Shown piece by piece: positions 9,418-19,341 of a stretch of DNA of 64,000 nt; position 1 is the first letter of the stretch; the number at the start of each line of letters is the position of its first letter. The stretch comes from Bacillus sp. HMF5848 (lineage in GTDB: Bacteria > Bacillota > Bacilli > Bacillales > HMF5848). Where the stretch lies: assembly GCF_003944835.1 (NCBI RefSeq), contig NZ_RWIV01000001.1, positions 907,501 through 971,500 of the forward strand, read 5' to 3'. The notes under the pieces were generated by a model that did not search any database, had not been told where the DNA came from, and saw only the letters and a program-made list of their open reading frames with translations. The translations under genes and the position numbers were made by a program.

Positions 9418-10887
9418 ATGGCTGTGAAAAATCAAGTACAACTGATTACGTATCCAGATTCTCTAGGAGGAGACTTAAAGGCACTAAACAGTGTTTTAAC
9501 TAACCACTTTTCTGATATCTTTAAAGGTGGCGTTCACATTCTGCCTCCATTCCCATCATCAGGTGACAGAGGATTTGCTCCATTAACATATTTAGAAATT
9601 GAACCTAAGTTTGGAACGTGGGAAGACCTAAAAGCAATTGGTGAGAAATTTGATATATTAGTCGACTTAATGGTTAATCATATTTCTCAAAAATCCCCGT
9701 ACTTTCAAGATTTTCTTGAAAAGGGTAGGAAATCAGAGTATGCAGACTTGTTTATTACATTAGATAAAGTTTGGGAAGATGGACAACCTGTGCAAGAGGA
9801 TATCGAGAAAATGTTTTTGCGTAGACCGTTACCTTATTCTACTTTTACCATTAAAGAAACTGGGGAAGAGGAAAAGGTATGGACTACATTCGGGAAAACG
9901 GATCCTTCGGAGCAAATTGATTTTGATATCCATTCAGAAAATGTAAGGCAGCTGTTTACCGAGTTTTTTATAAATTTTAAAAAGCATAACGTGAAAATCG
10001 TGAGACTAGATGCTGTGGGATATATCATTAAGAAGTTAGGAACGAGTTGTTTCTTTGTTGAACCTGATATTTATGAGTTTCTAGATTGGATTATGGATCT
10101 TGCTAAATCATTAGATATCGAATTGCTTCCAGAAGTACATTCTCACTATTCTATTCAATATAAGCTAGCTGAGCATGGTTATTGGATTTATGACTTTATT
10201 TTGCCTTATCGAGTTCTAGATACGTTAATCAATAAAAATAGTGAAGCACTACTTGACTATTTGAAAAATCGACCAGAGAAGCAGTTTACGATGCTAGATT
10301 GCCATGATGGGATTCCAGTCAAACCAGATTTAGATGATTTAATTGATACGAAGGAAGCAAGAGAGTTGGTTGATGTGTGTCTGGATAGAGGGTCTAATTT
10401 AAGTCTTATTTTATCAGATGATCATAAAGCCGAAGATGGTTTTGATGTTCACCAAATCAGATGCACATACTATTCTGTGTTGGATTGTGATGACAATGCC
10501 TATCTTGCAGCTAGAGCGATACAATTTTTCACACCAGGAGTACCTCAAGTGTATTATGTAGGATTGCTTGCAGGTGAAAATGATGAGGAAAATATTAAAG
10601 CAACAGGTGATGGACGTGAAATAAACCGTCATAACTTTAGTCTTACTGAAATTGAACAATCACTTGAAAAAGATGTTGTGCAACGACTATTAAAACTCAT
10701 TCGTTTTAGAAATGAATATGATGCCTTTAATGGAGAGTTTGACGTGTTACAGTCTAGTAAAGATGAAATCCGTCTGTTATGGAAAAAAGATCATAAAAAC
10801 TGTACACTATTTATCGACCTTAAAACAATGAAAACCATCATTGACTACGTCAATGAAGATGGGACGACTACTCAATATTTTGTATAG
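9418..10887 (+). CDS. sucrose phosphorylase
   Basis: 489-aa glycoside hydrolase family 13 enzyme converting sucrose and phosphate to glucose-1-phosphate and fructose in the cytoplasm. The opening QLITYPDSLGGDLKAL and HILPPFPSSGDRGFAP are typical of the family. The likely nucleophile is D198 in RLDAVGY, the acid/base is E239 in LLPEVHSH, and the transition-state stabiliser is D297 in CHDGIP. AGGAGG precedes the ATG. The pair with fructokinase yields G1P and F6P from imported sucrose. No sucrose transporter or phosphoglucomutase lies nearby. Confidence 0.93.
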   Translation: MAVKNQVQLITYPDSLGGDLKALNSVLTNHFSDIFKGGVHILPPFPSSGDRGFAPLTYLEIEPKFGTWEDLKAIGEKFDILVDLMVNHISQKSPYFQDFLEKGRKSEYADLFITLDKVWEDGQPVQEDIEKMFLRRPLPYSTFTIKETGEEEKVWTTFGKTDPSEQIDFDIHSENVRQLFTEFFINFKKHNVKIVRLDAVGYIIKKLGTSCFFVEPDIYEFLDWIMDLAKSLDIELLPEVHSHYSIQYKLAEHGYWIYDFILPYRVLDTLINKNSEALLDYLKNRPEKQFTMLDCHDGIPVKPDLDDLIDTKEARELVDVCLDRGSNLSLILSDDHKAEDGFDVHQIRCTYYSVLDCDDNAYLAARAIQFFTPGVPQVYYVGLLAGENDEENIKATGDGREINRHNFSLTEIEQSLEKDVVQRLLKLIRFRNEYDAFNGEFDVLQSSKDEIRLLWKKDHKNCTLFIDLKTMKTIIDYVNEDGTTTQYFV

Positions 10888-10893
10888 AACAGT

Positions 10894-10925
10894 AAAAAGC
10901 TCGGCAGAAATGCCGAGCTTTTTGA
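10894..10925 (+). terminator. terminator after sucrose phosphorylase
   Basis: AAAAGCTCGGCA-gaaa-TGCCGAGCTTTT is a perfect GNRA-loop hairpin with a T tract. Confidence 0.95.
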
Positions 10926-11057
10926 TTGAAAATGATGAAAGTATGAAGATAGGAAAAACCTGTCTTTTTTTAAAACCAAAAATAATACTTTTACAGCATA
11001 ATGCTTAAACCATCATTTGCAAACCAGCATGACGCCTATCCTAGCTATTAACATACT

Positions 11058-12590
11058 TTACACTGGATTGCTTCCTTCTTCATCTGATATTTTAATTCTC
11101 TTCTTCTTAGCTTTCGCTGGGGCAATTTCCTTTTGAAATTCTTTTAATACAGCAAAAGACATAGCAATTAAGGCAAAGGTTAAAGGAAAGGCACTGACTA
11201 TGATGGCCGTTTGCATAGCACTTAATCCACCAGATAGCATTAAAACGACTGCTGATGCTGATAGAAATATGCCCCAAGTAAATTTAACAACGTTAGGAGG
11301 GTTTAAGTCACCCCTAGTTGTTTGCATACCTAGTACAAATGTAGCTGAATCTGCTGATGTAACAAAAAATGTGGTGATAAGCATAAGTGTTATAACAACT
11401 AATACCCCTGTAAATGGAAGCATTTCATATACATAGAACAATGCTGTTTCAAGATTCTGACCAGCAATATTCGTTCCTTCAAAATAATCAAAGTAAATAG
11501 CAGTTCCACCGAAAACTGCAAACCAAAATGCACAAACAAGGGTAGGAATAACTAATACAGCGACAACAAACTCACGGACTGTTCTTCCTTTAGAGACACG
11601 AGCGATGAATGTTCCGACAAAGGGTGCCCATGCTATCCACCATGCCCAATAAAATATTGTCCATCCTTGTACCCATGAAGCACGCTCCTCATAAAATGGG
11701 GCAAGCCTTAAACCCATACTTGGTAGATTTTGTATGTACCCTCCCAATGTTGTAGTAAATAAATCAAGAACAAATTTTGTTGGGCTTAAAATTAAAAATG
11801 CTATTAGAAGAATAACAGCTAATATTAAATTGGCGTTACTTAAGTATTTAATTCCTTTATTAAGTCCTGTACCAGCGGATAATAAAAACATGACCGTGAC
11901 AATGGAGATAATAATAAGCTGAATGGTAAAGGTGTTGGGAATACCAATTATATAGTTTAGTCCACCATTAATTTGAGCGGCACCTAATCCTAAGGAAGCG
12001 GCTACGCCGAAAATAGTAGCAAACACAGCTACAACATCTACAGCTGTTCCAATTGGTCCATTTGCCCTGTCTCCAAGTAAAGGTGTTAGAGTAACACTTA
12101 TTAAGCCAGGCTTATTTTTTCTGAATTTATAATAGGCTAGAATTAACGCAATAGTGGCATATATTGCCCAAGCGTGAAATCCCCAGTGCAAATATGTGTA
12201 GCGTAATGCGGTTCTTGCAGCCTCTGGTGTTCCTCCTTCACCTAAAGGAGGATTGGCAAAATGAGAAATAGGCTCAGATACCCCAAAAAACAACAAACCG
12301 ATCCCCATACCAGCACTAAATAGCATCGCAAACCATGTAGCTCTATTAAAGTCTGGTGTGTCATCATCTTTTCCTAATTTAATTTTCCCATATTTGCTAA
12401 AAATGAGGAAGATTGCAAAGATAAGAAAAAAGGTAGCTGACAGTTGATAGAACCAGCCAAATGTGTCTAAAAAGTAGGCTTTAGTTTGATCCATAACAGC
12501 CCCTAAATGATCGGGTGCAATGATCCCCCACCCTACAAAAGCACTTGCAATTACTAATGAAATCCAAAAAACCTTTGATACTTTATCCAC
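11058..12590 (-). CDS. BCCT-family glycine betaine/choline transporter
   Basis: 510-aa membrane protein with about twelve transmembrane helices. It carries the BCCT signatures GMGIGLLFFGVSEP and the Trp-rich WTIFYWAWWIAWAPFVG that forms the substrate aromatic box. It imports betaine-type osmolytes with Na+ in the known OpuD/BetL relatives. The tail is short and basic, ending KKKRIKISDEEGSNPV. The start is GTG with AAGGAG ten bases upstream. It is a single-gene unit. The exact substrate cannot be told from sequence. Confidence 0.9.
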   Translation of the reverse strand: MDKVSKVFWISLVIASAFVGWGIIAPDHLGAVMDQTKAYFLDTFGWFYQLSATFFLIFAIFLIFSKYGKIKLGKDDDTPDFNRATWFAMLFSAGMGIGLLFFGVSEPISHFANPPLGEGGTPEAARTALRYTYLHWGFHAWAIYATIALILAYYKFRKNKPGLISVTLTPLLGDRANGPIGTAVDVVAVFATIFGVAASLGLGAAQINGGLNYIIGIPNTFTIQLIIISIVTVMFLLSAGTGLNKGIKYLSNANLILAVILLIAFLILSPTKFVLDLFTTTLGGYIQNLPSMGLRLAPFYEERASWVQGWTIFYWAWWIAWAPFVGTFIARVSKGRTVREFVVAVLVIPTLVCAFWFAVFGGTAIYFDYFEGTNIAGQNLETALFYVYEMLPFTGVLVVITLMLITTFFVTSADSATFVLGMQTTRGDLNPPNVVKFTWGIFLSASAVVLMLSGGLSAMQTAIIVSAFPLTFALIAMSFAVLKEFQKEIAPAKAKKKRIKISDEEGSNPV

Positions 12591-12857
12591 CTAAGAGCAA
12601 CTCCTTGTTGGTTATAGAGTGTAATATACCTTTATAATGCCCGAATAATGTTAATCCATGAATTTTATATTGGCAGATAATCGCGGAGTTATTTTGCTGA
12701 AGAGCGTAGCTAAGTTGAAAGTGCCCCACTTCCTAGAATCGTGTTTGAAGATAAAGAAGAAATAAACTGTTCGATGTTAAAAAAGCCCCCTAAGGTACAA
12801 AAGGACTGTAAGGTTTTGTATAATCAATAAAATGAAGAGACACGCATCATTTATTCT
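12591..12857. other. intergenic region, no clear gene
   Basis: No gene with a ribosome site is seen. A short open stretch of about 38 codons (plus strand, about 12715-12829) has no start signal and no product I recognise; it could be a decayed remnant. Confidence 0.4.
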
Positions 12858-12900
12858 GAAAAACAGGAACAGACTGACTAGGTTCTTGTCAGCCTGCTCC
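12858..12900 (-). terminator. terminator of the P-type ATPase gene
   Basis: On the minus strand GGAGCAGGCTGAC pairs with GTCAGTCTGTTCC (12866-12900) and is followed by a T tract. Confidence 0.85.
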
Positions 12901-12929
12901 ATATTTTAGGATGAGATATTATATTCTAA

Positions 12930-15533
12930 TTACTTTACAAAAAATATTTTGTAAAGTTGAATTAGTACTAAAGGCATTAAAGCAAGTCCATACACATATG
13001 AGAATTGAATTGGTGTGAGAGATACCACTTCAAACACTCTTTTTAATGGTTCTAATAAAAGCACAAGCTGCAACAATATAATCCCTAATATAACCGCAGC
13101 AATTAAATATAGGTTTGTATGCAAGCCAACTTTGAAAATGGAGTGTTTAGAGCGTGCATTAAAACCGTGAAATAAACGGGCAAGACATAAAGTTGCAAAG
13201 GCCATTGTGCTTGCAGTCATCGCATCTCCAGTTGATAATCCAATATGAAACGCCAGTAAGGTAGCAACTGCAATCAAGAAACCTTCTATTAGAAGTCTAG
13301 ATGCAAACACTTTGTTAAGAAGCGGGGTATTTACATCTCTAGGTTTTTCGTTCATAACATGCTTGTTATGTGGCTCAAGTCCAATCGCAATAGCAGGTAA
13401 GCTATCCGTTAACAAGTTAATAAATAGTAAGTGAACAGGAGCGAATGGAACTGGCAAACCACCTATAGCAGCGTAGAGAACAGAAATAATCCCGGCAGTG
13501 TTTCCTGCAAGTAGGAATCGTATAGCATTTTTTATATTTGTATAGATGCTACGACCATTTGCTATTGCTTTCACAATGGTTGAAAAGTTATCATCAGTTA
13601 AGACCATAGAGGATGCGTCTTTTGCCACTTCTGTCCCGGTTATCCCCATGGCAATACCTATGTCTGCCTGTTTTAAGGCCGGACCATCGTTGACACCATC
13701 TCCTGTCATAGCCACGATATTCCCTTTTTCTTGCCATGCTTTAACTATACGAATTTTATGCTCTGGTGAAACTCTAGCGTATACAGAGATGTTTTCAACT
13801 CTGTTTTTCAGGTCGTCGTCGGTCATTTTCTCTAATTCAAAACCTTCTAGAGCCTGCCCATCTTGGAGAATACCTATCTCTTTAGCGATGGCCGAAGCTG
13901 TAATTTTATGATCTCCTGTTATCATAACGGGTTTTATGCCAGCTGTTATACATTGTGCTACAGCATCTTTTGACTCAGCACGAGGAGGGTCCATCATCGC
14001 TGTAAGTCCAACGAAAATAAGATTGTTTTCATCATCAGTTGAGATGTTATTTAGGTTATTTACTTCTTTATAAGCAAAGGCTAGTACCCGTAATCCACTA
14101 GCAGAAAATTGTTGATTAATCTCATGGATTTTTATTCTATCTTCTTCAGAAAAGTCTGTAATACCATCGGCTGTTTCTATTTTAACAATGCGATCTAATA
14201 ACACATCGACAGCACCTTTTGTAATCAGTACATTTCTGGATTCAATTGTATTGACAGTACTCATTAATTTTCTGTCAGAATCAAACGGTACTTCTTTCAA
14301 CCTAGGGTATTTTGATCTTGTCTCCATTTCTTCCAATCCGTAAATCTCTTCTCCAAGATTCACAAGAGCAATTTCTGTTGGATCACCAATTTCCTTTTTG
14401 TCGGTGGTTATCGCATCATTACATAAAATATTCATTAATATAAAATCTTTATGTAACCGCTCATTCATTTGGAGTTTATTATGTTCGTAAACTTGATTAT
14501 CTAGAAAGACTTGCTGAACTGTCATTTTGTTTTGTGTTAAAGTACCAGTCTTGTCTGAGCATATTACCGATATGCTTCCTAAGCTCTCTACTGCATGAAG
14601 TTTGCGAATAATCGCATTTTCCTTTGCCATCTTTTGCGTTCCAAAAGCTAAGACGATTGTTACGATTGAGCTTAAAGCCTCCGGAATGGCAGCTACCGCT
14701 AATGCGACTGCAAACATAAAAGAATCGATGATAGTTCGTCCTCGGAATAAATCAATTGCAAATATAATAATCGCTATAATGATGATAGCTATCGCTAGTT
14801 TCTTACCGAAATTATCAAGATTAACTTGAAGAGGTGTTTTCTTTTCTTTCGCATTTTCCATTAGATTTGCGATTTTACCGATTTCTGTATCTTTACCGAT
14901 CTCTGTTACGACAATAACACCCCGGCCATATGTTACAAAACTACCAGAAAAAACCATATTAGTTTTATCACCGATAGATATGTCATCTTCTGTGATTGGC
15001 TCAATTGTCTTCTGTACGCTGATTGACTCCCCTGTTAACGAGCTTTCATTCACTTGAAGGCTATGGCTTTCTAATATTCTGCCGTCAGCACTAATAAAAT
15101 CTCCAGCATCGAGATATAAGATGTCACCTACCGTGACTTCTTTTGAAGGAATTTCAACCTTTTTTCCATTTCTTAAAACCTTTGCTGATGGAGCTGATAA
15201 GTTTTTAAGGCTTTTCAGTGACTGCTCTGCCTTTACATGCTGTACCGTTCCAAGTATTGCATTAATTATAACCACCACAAGAATGACAACGGTACTTTCG
15301 AACTTTCCTAAAAAGGCAGATAATAATGCTGCGACAATTAGGATTATAACGAGGAAATCTTTAAACTGCTCTAAGAAAACTTGAATAGTACTTTTCCGAC
15401 GTTCCTCGCCTAATTCATTCAAGCCAAATTGCTCTTGTCTTTTTTGGACTTCAGTATCTGTAAGACCGTCTTTTGTAGCATTAATCTTTGTAAGTACTTC
15501 ATCTGTTGTTTGATTGTGGTAATGATTAGCCAT
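12930..15533 (-). CDS. P2A-type Ca2+-transporting ATPase
   Basis: 867-aa cation pump. It begins with a cation-ATPase N-terminal domain (TTDEVLTKI...GLTDTEVQKR). The actuator domain has SLTGES, the phosphorylation site is DKTGTLTQNKM, and the hinge is TGDGVNDGPALKQADIG. The fourth transmembrane helix has AVAAIPEAL, the PEG/PEA calcium-site signature of SERCA-like pumps. Calcium export is the likely function; manganese is possible. AAAGGAG precedes the ATG. It is a monocistronic unit with its own terminator. Confidence 0.92.
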   Translation of the reverse strand: MANHYHNQTTDEVLTKINATKDGLTDTEVQKRQEQFGLNELGEERRKSTIQVFLEQFKDFLVIILIVAALLSAFLGKFESTVVILVVVIINAILGTVQHVKAEQSLKSLKNLSAPSAKVLRNGKKVEIPSKEVTVGDILYLDAGDFISADGRILESHSLQVNESSLTGESISVQKTIEPITEDDISIGDKTNMVFSGSFVTYGRGVIVVTEIGKDTEIGKIANLMENAKEKKTPLQVNLDNFGKKLAIAIIIIAIIIFAIDLFRGRTIIDSFMFAVALAVAAIPEALSSIVTIVLAFGTQKMAKENAIIRKLHAVESLGSISVICSDKTGTLTQNKMTVQQVFLDNQVYEHNKLQMNERLHKDFILMNILCNDAITTDKKEIGDPTEIALVNLGEEIYGLEEMETRSKYPRLKEVPFDSDRKLMSTVNTIESRNVLITKGAVDVLLDRIVKIETADGITDFSEEDRIKIHEINQQFSASGLRVLAFAYKEVNNLNNISTDDENNLIFVGLTAMMDPPRAESKDAVAQCITAGIKPVMITGDHKITASAIAKEIGILQDGQALEGFELEKMTDDDLKNRVENISVYARVSPEHKIRIVKAWQEKGNIVAMTGDGVNDGPALKQADIGIAMGITGTEVAKDASSMVLTDDNFSTIVKAIANGRSIYTNIKNAIRFLLAGNTAGIISVLYAAIGGLPVPFAPVHLLFINLLTDSLPAIAIGLEPHNKHVMNEKPRDVNTPLLNKVFASRLLIEGFLIAVATLLAFHIGLSTGDAMTASTMAFATLCLARLFHGFNARSKHSIFKVGLHTNLYLIAAVILGIILLQLVLLLEPLKRVFEVVSLTPIQFSYVYGLALMPLVLIQLYKIFFVK

Positions 15534-15756
15534 GTTTAACTCCTTTCAATACAGAGGGTAACTGTATAATTCCTGTTAATTACTATGTCACTAAATATCG
15601 ACGTTATGCACAGCAAGGGGTCTGTGATAATCATATCAGAATAGTTAGTTTCTAGTGAAGAGGATAATGGTAAATATAACCTGAAATTAGGCTAGAGCAT
15701 AATGTTAAAACCGCCTATTTCTATAAAAACAGATAATAAATAATAGGGGATTTATC

Positions 15757-15993
15757 TTAAAAAAAGAGAGAAATAGCAGCCTTTTCATTTGAGATACGCT
15801 CACCATCTAAAATAATGGAGCCTAATCGGTGTGGAATAATTCGAGTCATGGCTTTTAACAAGGTAATCTTCCTACAGCCATTAGAGCCGATAATGGTCGT
15901 GATCTTATTGTAAGGAACTGTAATGCTTAAATCTATGATAATGAGTCGGTCACCCAATCCAATACGTATGTCTTTTGTAAAAAGGCGAGTCAT
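15757..15993 (-). pseudogene. remnant of a FecE/FhuC-type iron ABC ATPase
   Basis: A 78-codon reading frame matching only the N-terminal third of a siderophore ABC ATPase: GLGDRLIIIDLSITVPYNKITTIIGSNGC and so on. The Walker A segment reads GSNGCRKIT, where a working copy would have GxNGxGKST, so the glycine and the serine/threonine needed for nucleotide binding are lost. The frame ends soon after the Walker A region; the Q-loop, signature and Walker B motifs are absent, and no partner permease or binding protein is near. It lies beside Fur boxes, consistent with loss of a former iron-uptake operon. Confidence 0.75.
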
Positions 15994-16041
15994 AATTTAT
16001 GCCGTCCCAAAAAAACTTACTTAAAAATACCTATATAGTAT

Positions 16042-16056
16042 TGATAATCATTATCA
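16042..16056. promoter_or_regulatory. Fur box 1
   Basis: TGATAATCATTATCA is a perfect 7-1-7 Fur operator (consensus TGATAATNATTATCA). Confidence 0.88.
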
Positions 16057-16087
16057 ATGTAAAGTACAATTATTACTGTGGGGATAA

Positions 16088-16102
16088 TGATAATCATTGT
16101 CA
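16088..16102. promoter_or_regulatory. Fur box 2
   Basis: TGATAATCATTGTCA matches the 7-1-7 Fur operator at all but one base. It lies about 73 bases before the reductase start. Confidence 0.82.
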
Positions 16103-16174
16103 ATGACAGGTTTATAATTTCACAGAAAAATATATACTCAGAAAACTAAACTGTTTTAGGGAGTGAATAAAAGT

Positions 16175-17218
16175 ATGGATTGTTATGATGTTACGATAAT
16201 TGGCGGTGGACCAGCAGGATTATACTCTGCTTTTTATAGCGGGTTAAGAGAGATGAAAACAAAAGTCATTGAGTCTCAGCCGCAACTTGGAGGTAAGCTT
16301 CATATTTACCCGGAAAAAATGATATGGGATGTGGGTGGACAAACACCGATTCCATGCGCTAAGTTAATTGACCAGCTTACCCAGCAAGGGTTAACATTCA
16401 ATCCAACTGTTGTTTTAAATGAAAAGGTCTCATCAATCTCAAAACGAGCTGATGGCATCTTTGTACTAACAACAGGTACGGGACAAAAACACTACTCTAA
16501 GACAGTGATCGTGTCTGTAGGAAGTGGAGTATTAAAACCGCAGAAGTTACATATCGATGGTGCGGAGCGCTTTGAAATTAGTAATCTTCATTATACCGTT
16601 AAGTCATTAATGTACTTTAAAGATAAAACAGTAGTCCTTTCTGGTGGGGGAAATACGGCTATAGACTGGGCAAATGCATTAGAGCCTGTTGCGAAAAAGG
16701 TATATGTTACGTATCGTAAACCACAATTTAAAGGACACGAGTCTCAAGTAACACAGCTCTTAAATAGCACAGCCGAATGTTTATTTAATACATCAATCAC
16801 TAAACTAATAGCGAATGAAAGCCAAGATGAAATAAAAAGTGTAGAACTCACGAATAGTGAAACAGGGAAAATAGTACAGGTCGATATTGACGATGTTGTT
16901 ATTAATCATGGATTTGAACAAGATACATCATTGTTACAAAATAGTGAGTTAAATATTAAAATGCTCGATAACTTCTTTATTGAAGGAAATGCTTGTTGTG
17001 AAACATCTATACCAGGCTTATATGCTGCAGGAGATATCATTAAGTACGATGGCAAAGTAAACTTAATAATGGGTGCATTTCAGGATGCCGCAAATGCAGT
17101 CAATAAAGCGAAGCAATTTATACAACCGGATGCAACAGCAGCTGGAATGGTATCATCCCATAATGAGGTTTTTAAAGAAAAAAATCGTGAGTTAGTGAAG
17201 AAGTTAATAATGAGATAA
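16175..17218 (+). CDS. ferredoxin--NADP reductase (YcgT/YumC type)
   Basis: 347-aa thioredoxin-reductase-like flavoprotein without the redox CxxC. The FAD-binding motif is DVTIIGGGPAGLYSAFY, the NADPH-binding motif is VVLSGGGNTAIDWANAL, and the C-terminal FAD contact is LYAAGDI. It transfers electrons from NADPH to ferredoxin or flavodoxin. Two Fur boxes upstream indicate iron-repressed expression, as for B. subtilis ycgT, so supply of electrons for iron release is plausible. The start chosen is ATG 16175, eight bases after AGGGAGTGA; a GTG at 16163 lies inside that ribosome site. Confidence 0.9.
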   Translation: MDCYDVTIIGGGPAGLYSAFYSGLREMKTKVIESQPQLGGKLHIYPEKMIWDVGGQTPIPCAKLIDQLTQQGLTFNPTVVLNEKVSSISKRADGIFVLTTGTGQKHYSKTVIVSVGSGVLKPQKLHIDGAERFEISNLHYTVKSLMYFKDKTVVLSGGGNTAIDWANALEPVAKKVYVTYRKPQFKGHESQVTQLLNSTAECLFNTSITKLIANESQDEIKSVELTNSETGKIVQVDIDDVVINHGFEQDTSLLQNSELNIKMLDNFFIEGNACCETSIPGLYAAGDIIKYDGKVNLIMGAFQDAANAVNKAKQFIQPDATAAGMVSSHNEVFKEKNRELVKKLIMR

Positions 17219-17293
17219 TCAGAGATAAATTTCCTTAGAAAATAGCTAGAGTATGAGTTTCATGATAAAAAGTATTCCTTAAAAATTAAGCAA

Positions 17294-17330
17294 ACAAAAC
17301 CAGTTATGAACTGTAACTGGTTTTGTTTCT
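17294..17330. terminator. bidirectional terminator
   Basis: CAAAACCAGTTA (17295-17306) and TAACTGGTTTTG (17314-17325) form a perfect 12-bp stem between convergent genes. Confidence 0.9.
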
Positions 17331-17336
17331 AAGTAA

Positions 17337-18329
17337 TTATAAAATCCTTACATTTATAGGGTAAAGATAAGGCTCTTTAGGTTGATCAATAACTTTCCAT
17401 GCTGTAATTTTAACTAAAGGTAGCTCAATGCCATTATAGGTGGTAATCTCTAGAACCCCTTTTGCTTCAAGCCATGTATCTGTTTGAATTGATTCAGCCT
17501 CTGCAAATTCTGATAAAAAGCCAATAATGCTTGCGTCCGCCACACAATGGGTAATTAAAAAGCGTGCGATAACTAGTTGATTGTTAGGGATGCCTTCCTC
17601 TTTATATACAAACCCCTTTAGTTCAATTTCACGCCCTTCATATTTAGCAAGATCTTTGCTAATTTCCTCATAATACGTACTGTAAACATAATCATTCATA
17701 TCAATAGTCGTGCTTTTTTCAAGCTTTCTTATTAGCTCGTTAAGCTCGTCTTTTGAAATTTCTGGTTGATTCGTTAAATTAGGGTCAGGTGCATTATCTA
17801 TATCTAGATTTTCTTCTTCAGAAATACCAGTCTCGTCGGTTTCATTTATCGAGTAATCTTCGGTGTTATCTGATTCAATTGTAGGTTCCTTGGAATTATT
17901 TTTGGCAATATCTGAACTAGAAGCGGATTCCTTGTTGTTTGCTAAAATTGCCATGCCCCCTTTTTTCTCGGCAATTGAAGCATCCATTATTTTTGCTGGT
18001 AAAACAAATCCTGTAATAAGTGGGAACACAATAATGCCGTAAGAAATAAATTTTTTGAAAGTAAACGGCTTGTCCCCGTGGTCATGGCTACAATGGTCGT
18101 CGTGAATATGATTATGATTACAACTCTGTCTTTCCTTTTTCTCAGTCCATACTCTAGTAATCTGTATGAAAAATAGAAATAAGAACAAAACGGAAGCAGT
18201 TTGACTTAATCCTACATATTTAGGATTTACAAACATAGTAATTTCTGACGTGAAATTAATTTTAAAGAGGAAGGCAGAAAATGATAAAAGTATTAAGGCT
18301 CTAAATGCCTGTTGCATATTAAACTTCAT
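17337..18329 (-). CDS. TIGR03943-family permease partner (YcgQ-like)
   Basis: 330-aa protein with about three N-terminal membrane segments. A metal-binding type insert, CNHNHIHDDHCSHDHGD (residues 70-86), lies between segments two and three. A long acidic linker follows. A C-terminal globular domain of about 120 residues (ELNELIRKLEKS to the end) contains the ITHCVADASIIG segment typical of the family. The start is ATG 18329 with AGGAGG upstream; an in-frame start at 18383 would lie inside the upstream permease gene. It is partnered with the permease 13 bases upstream under a Zur box, so zinc-limitation response is likely. The transported species is unknown. Confidence 0.85.
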   Translation of the reverse strand: MKFNMQQAFRALILLSFSAFLFKINFTSEITMFVNPKYVGLSQTASVLFLFLFFIQITRVWTEKKERQSCNHNHIHDDHCSHDHGDKPFTFKKFISYGIIVFPLITGFVLPAKIMDASIAEKKGGMAILANNKESASSSDIAKNNSKEPTIESDNTEDYSINETDETGISEEENLDIDNAPDPNLTNQPEISKDELNELIRKLEKSTTIDMNDYVYSTYYEEISKDLAKYEGREIELKGFVYKEEGIPNNQLVIARFLITHCVADASIIGFLSEFAEAESIQTDTWLEAKGVLEITTYNGIELPLVKITAWKVIDQPKEPYLYPINVRIL

Positions 18330-18342
18330 AATTTCTAGCCTC

Positions 18343-19341
18343 CTAAATAAAATTTTGAACGAGCATGATAGTGATAAATACAACTGATGTCACTAATAGT
18401 AGTACCCACATTACAAATCTAGCTTTAAAGGCACTTAACATGATTAATGTGTTTTTAAAATCAATCATCGGACCAAAAATTAAAAAGCCTAGTACAGCAG
18501 GTGTAGGAAAAATACTGTTAAATGATGCGCCAATAAAAGCATCTGCTTCAGAGCATAATGATAATATATAAGCTAGTCCCATCATAATCGATAATGATAC
18601 AACCATGCCATCACCAGCCTCTAACAGTGCTCTTGCTGGTACATACGCTTGTACAAAAGCAGCAAGAAAGGCTCCTAATACTAAATACTTCCCCATATCA
18701 AAAAATTCATCGATTGAATGCTTTAGCATAGATTCTACTTTTTTAATTAACGACGTGTTATCAGCGTGATTGAGGTTACTAGTAATTGTTATGGAGTGCC
18801 TTAGCTGTGTCCCTTTGAATAGGAAACTAATAATAACACCGACTATTACAGCTATTAAAAATCCTAATCCCATTCGTAAGCCTGCGATTTTAATATCATT
18901 GCCAAATGCCATGTATGTGGAGGCGATAACAATAGGGTTAATTAAAGGACCCGTTAACATAAACCCTATCGCTGCGTAAATAGGTACCCCTTTTTGAACC
19001 AATCGTCTAATAATGGGCACAATACCACACTCACATGCAGGAAAAAGTGCCCCGATTACGCAGCTCATAATAACTGCTAAAAAGCGATTTTTCGGAATCA
19101 ATCGTTGAATGTGTTCTTCTGTCACAAAAATCTGAATGCTCCCTGCAATAAGTACACCAATTAAAACAAACGGCAGTGCTTCAATCAAGATACTTAGAAA
19201 AATAGTGTTCATATTAAGTATAGTAGGAGAAACATTAAGTAAATCTTTTAAATTGGGTGCTGTAATAAAAAGTAATAGAGCAAGGCCAATAATAGCTATG
19301 CCTGTAAAATCAAAAATATAAGAACGAAGTGTGCGAATCAT
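18343..19341 (-). CDS. DUF318-type permease (YcgR-like)
   Basis: 332-aa integral membrane protein with about eight helices. Family hallmarks present are FPACECGIVPIIRRLVQKGVP with a conserved Cys pair, GPLINPIVIAST, and LSLCSEADAFIGASF. PF03773 permeases are linked to metal or organo-metalloid export (ArsP) or, when paired with a TIGR03943 protein, to metal homeostasis. The gene faces a Zur box 83 bases upstream of its start and is the first gene of the pair. A substrate cannot be assigned. Confidence 0.86.
   Translation of the reverse strand: MIRTLRSYIFDFTGIAIIGLALLLFITAPNLKDLLNVSPTILNMNTIFLSILIEALPFVLIGVLIAGSIQIFVTEEHIQRLIPKNRFLAVIMSCVIGALFPACECGIVPIIRRLVQKGVPIYAAIGFMLTGPLINPIVIASTYMAFGNDIKIAGLRMGLGFLIAVIVGVIISFLFKGTQLRHSITITSNLNHADNTSLIKKVESMLKHSIDEFFDMGKYLVLGAFLAAFVQAYVPARALLEAGDGMVVSLSIMMGLAYILSLCSEADAFIGASFNSIFPTPAVLGFLIFGPMIDFKNTLIMLSAFKARFVMWVLLLVTSVVFITIMLVQNFI

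Noticed and set aside
12715-12829. Open stretch of about 38 codons between the BCCT and P-ATPase genes
   Set aside because: No start codon with a ribosome site and no recognisable product; kept only as a note in the intergenic entry.
12661-12930. Search for riboswitches and T-box leaders across intergenic regions, including before glnS
   Set aside because: No T-box (GGGTGG-type) element or known riboswitch core was recognised by eye anywhere in the window.
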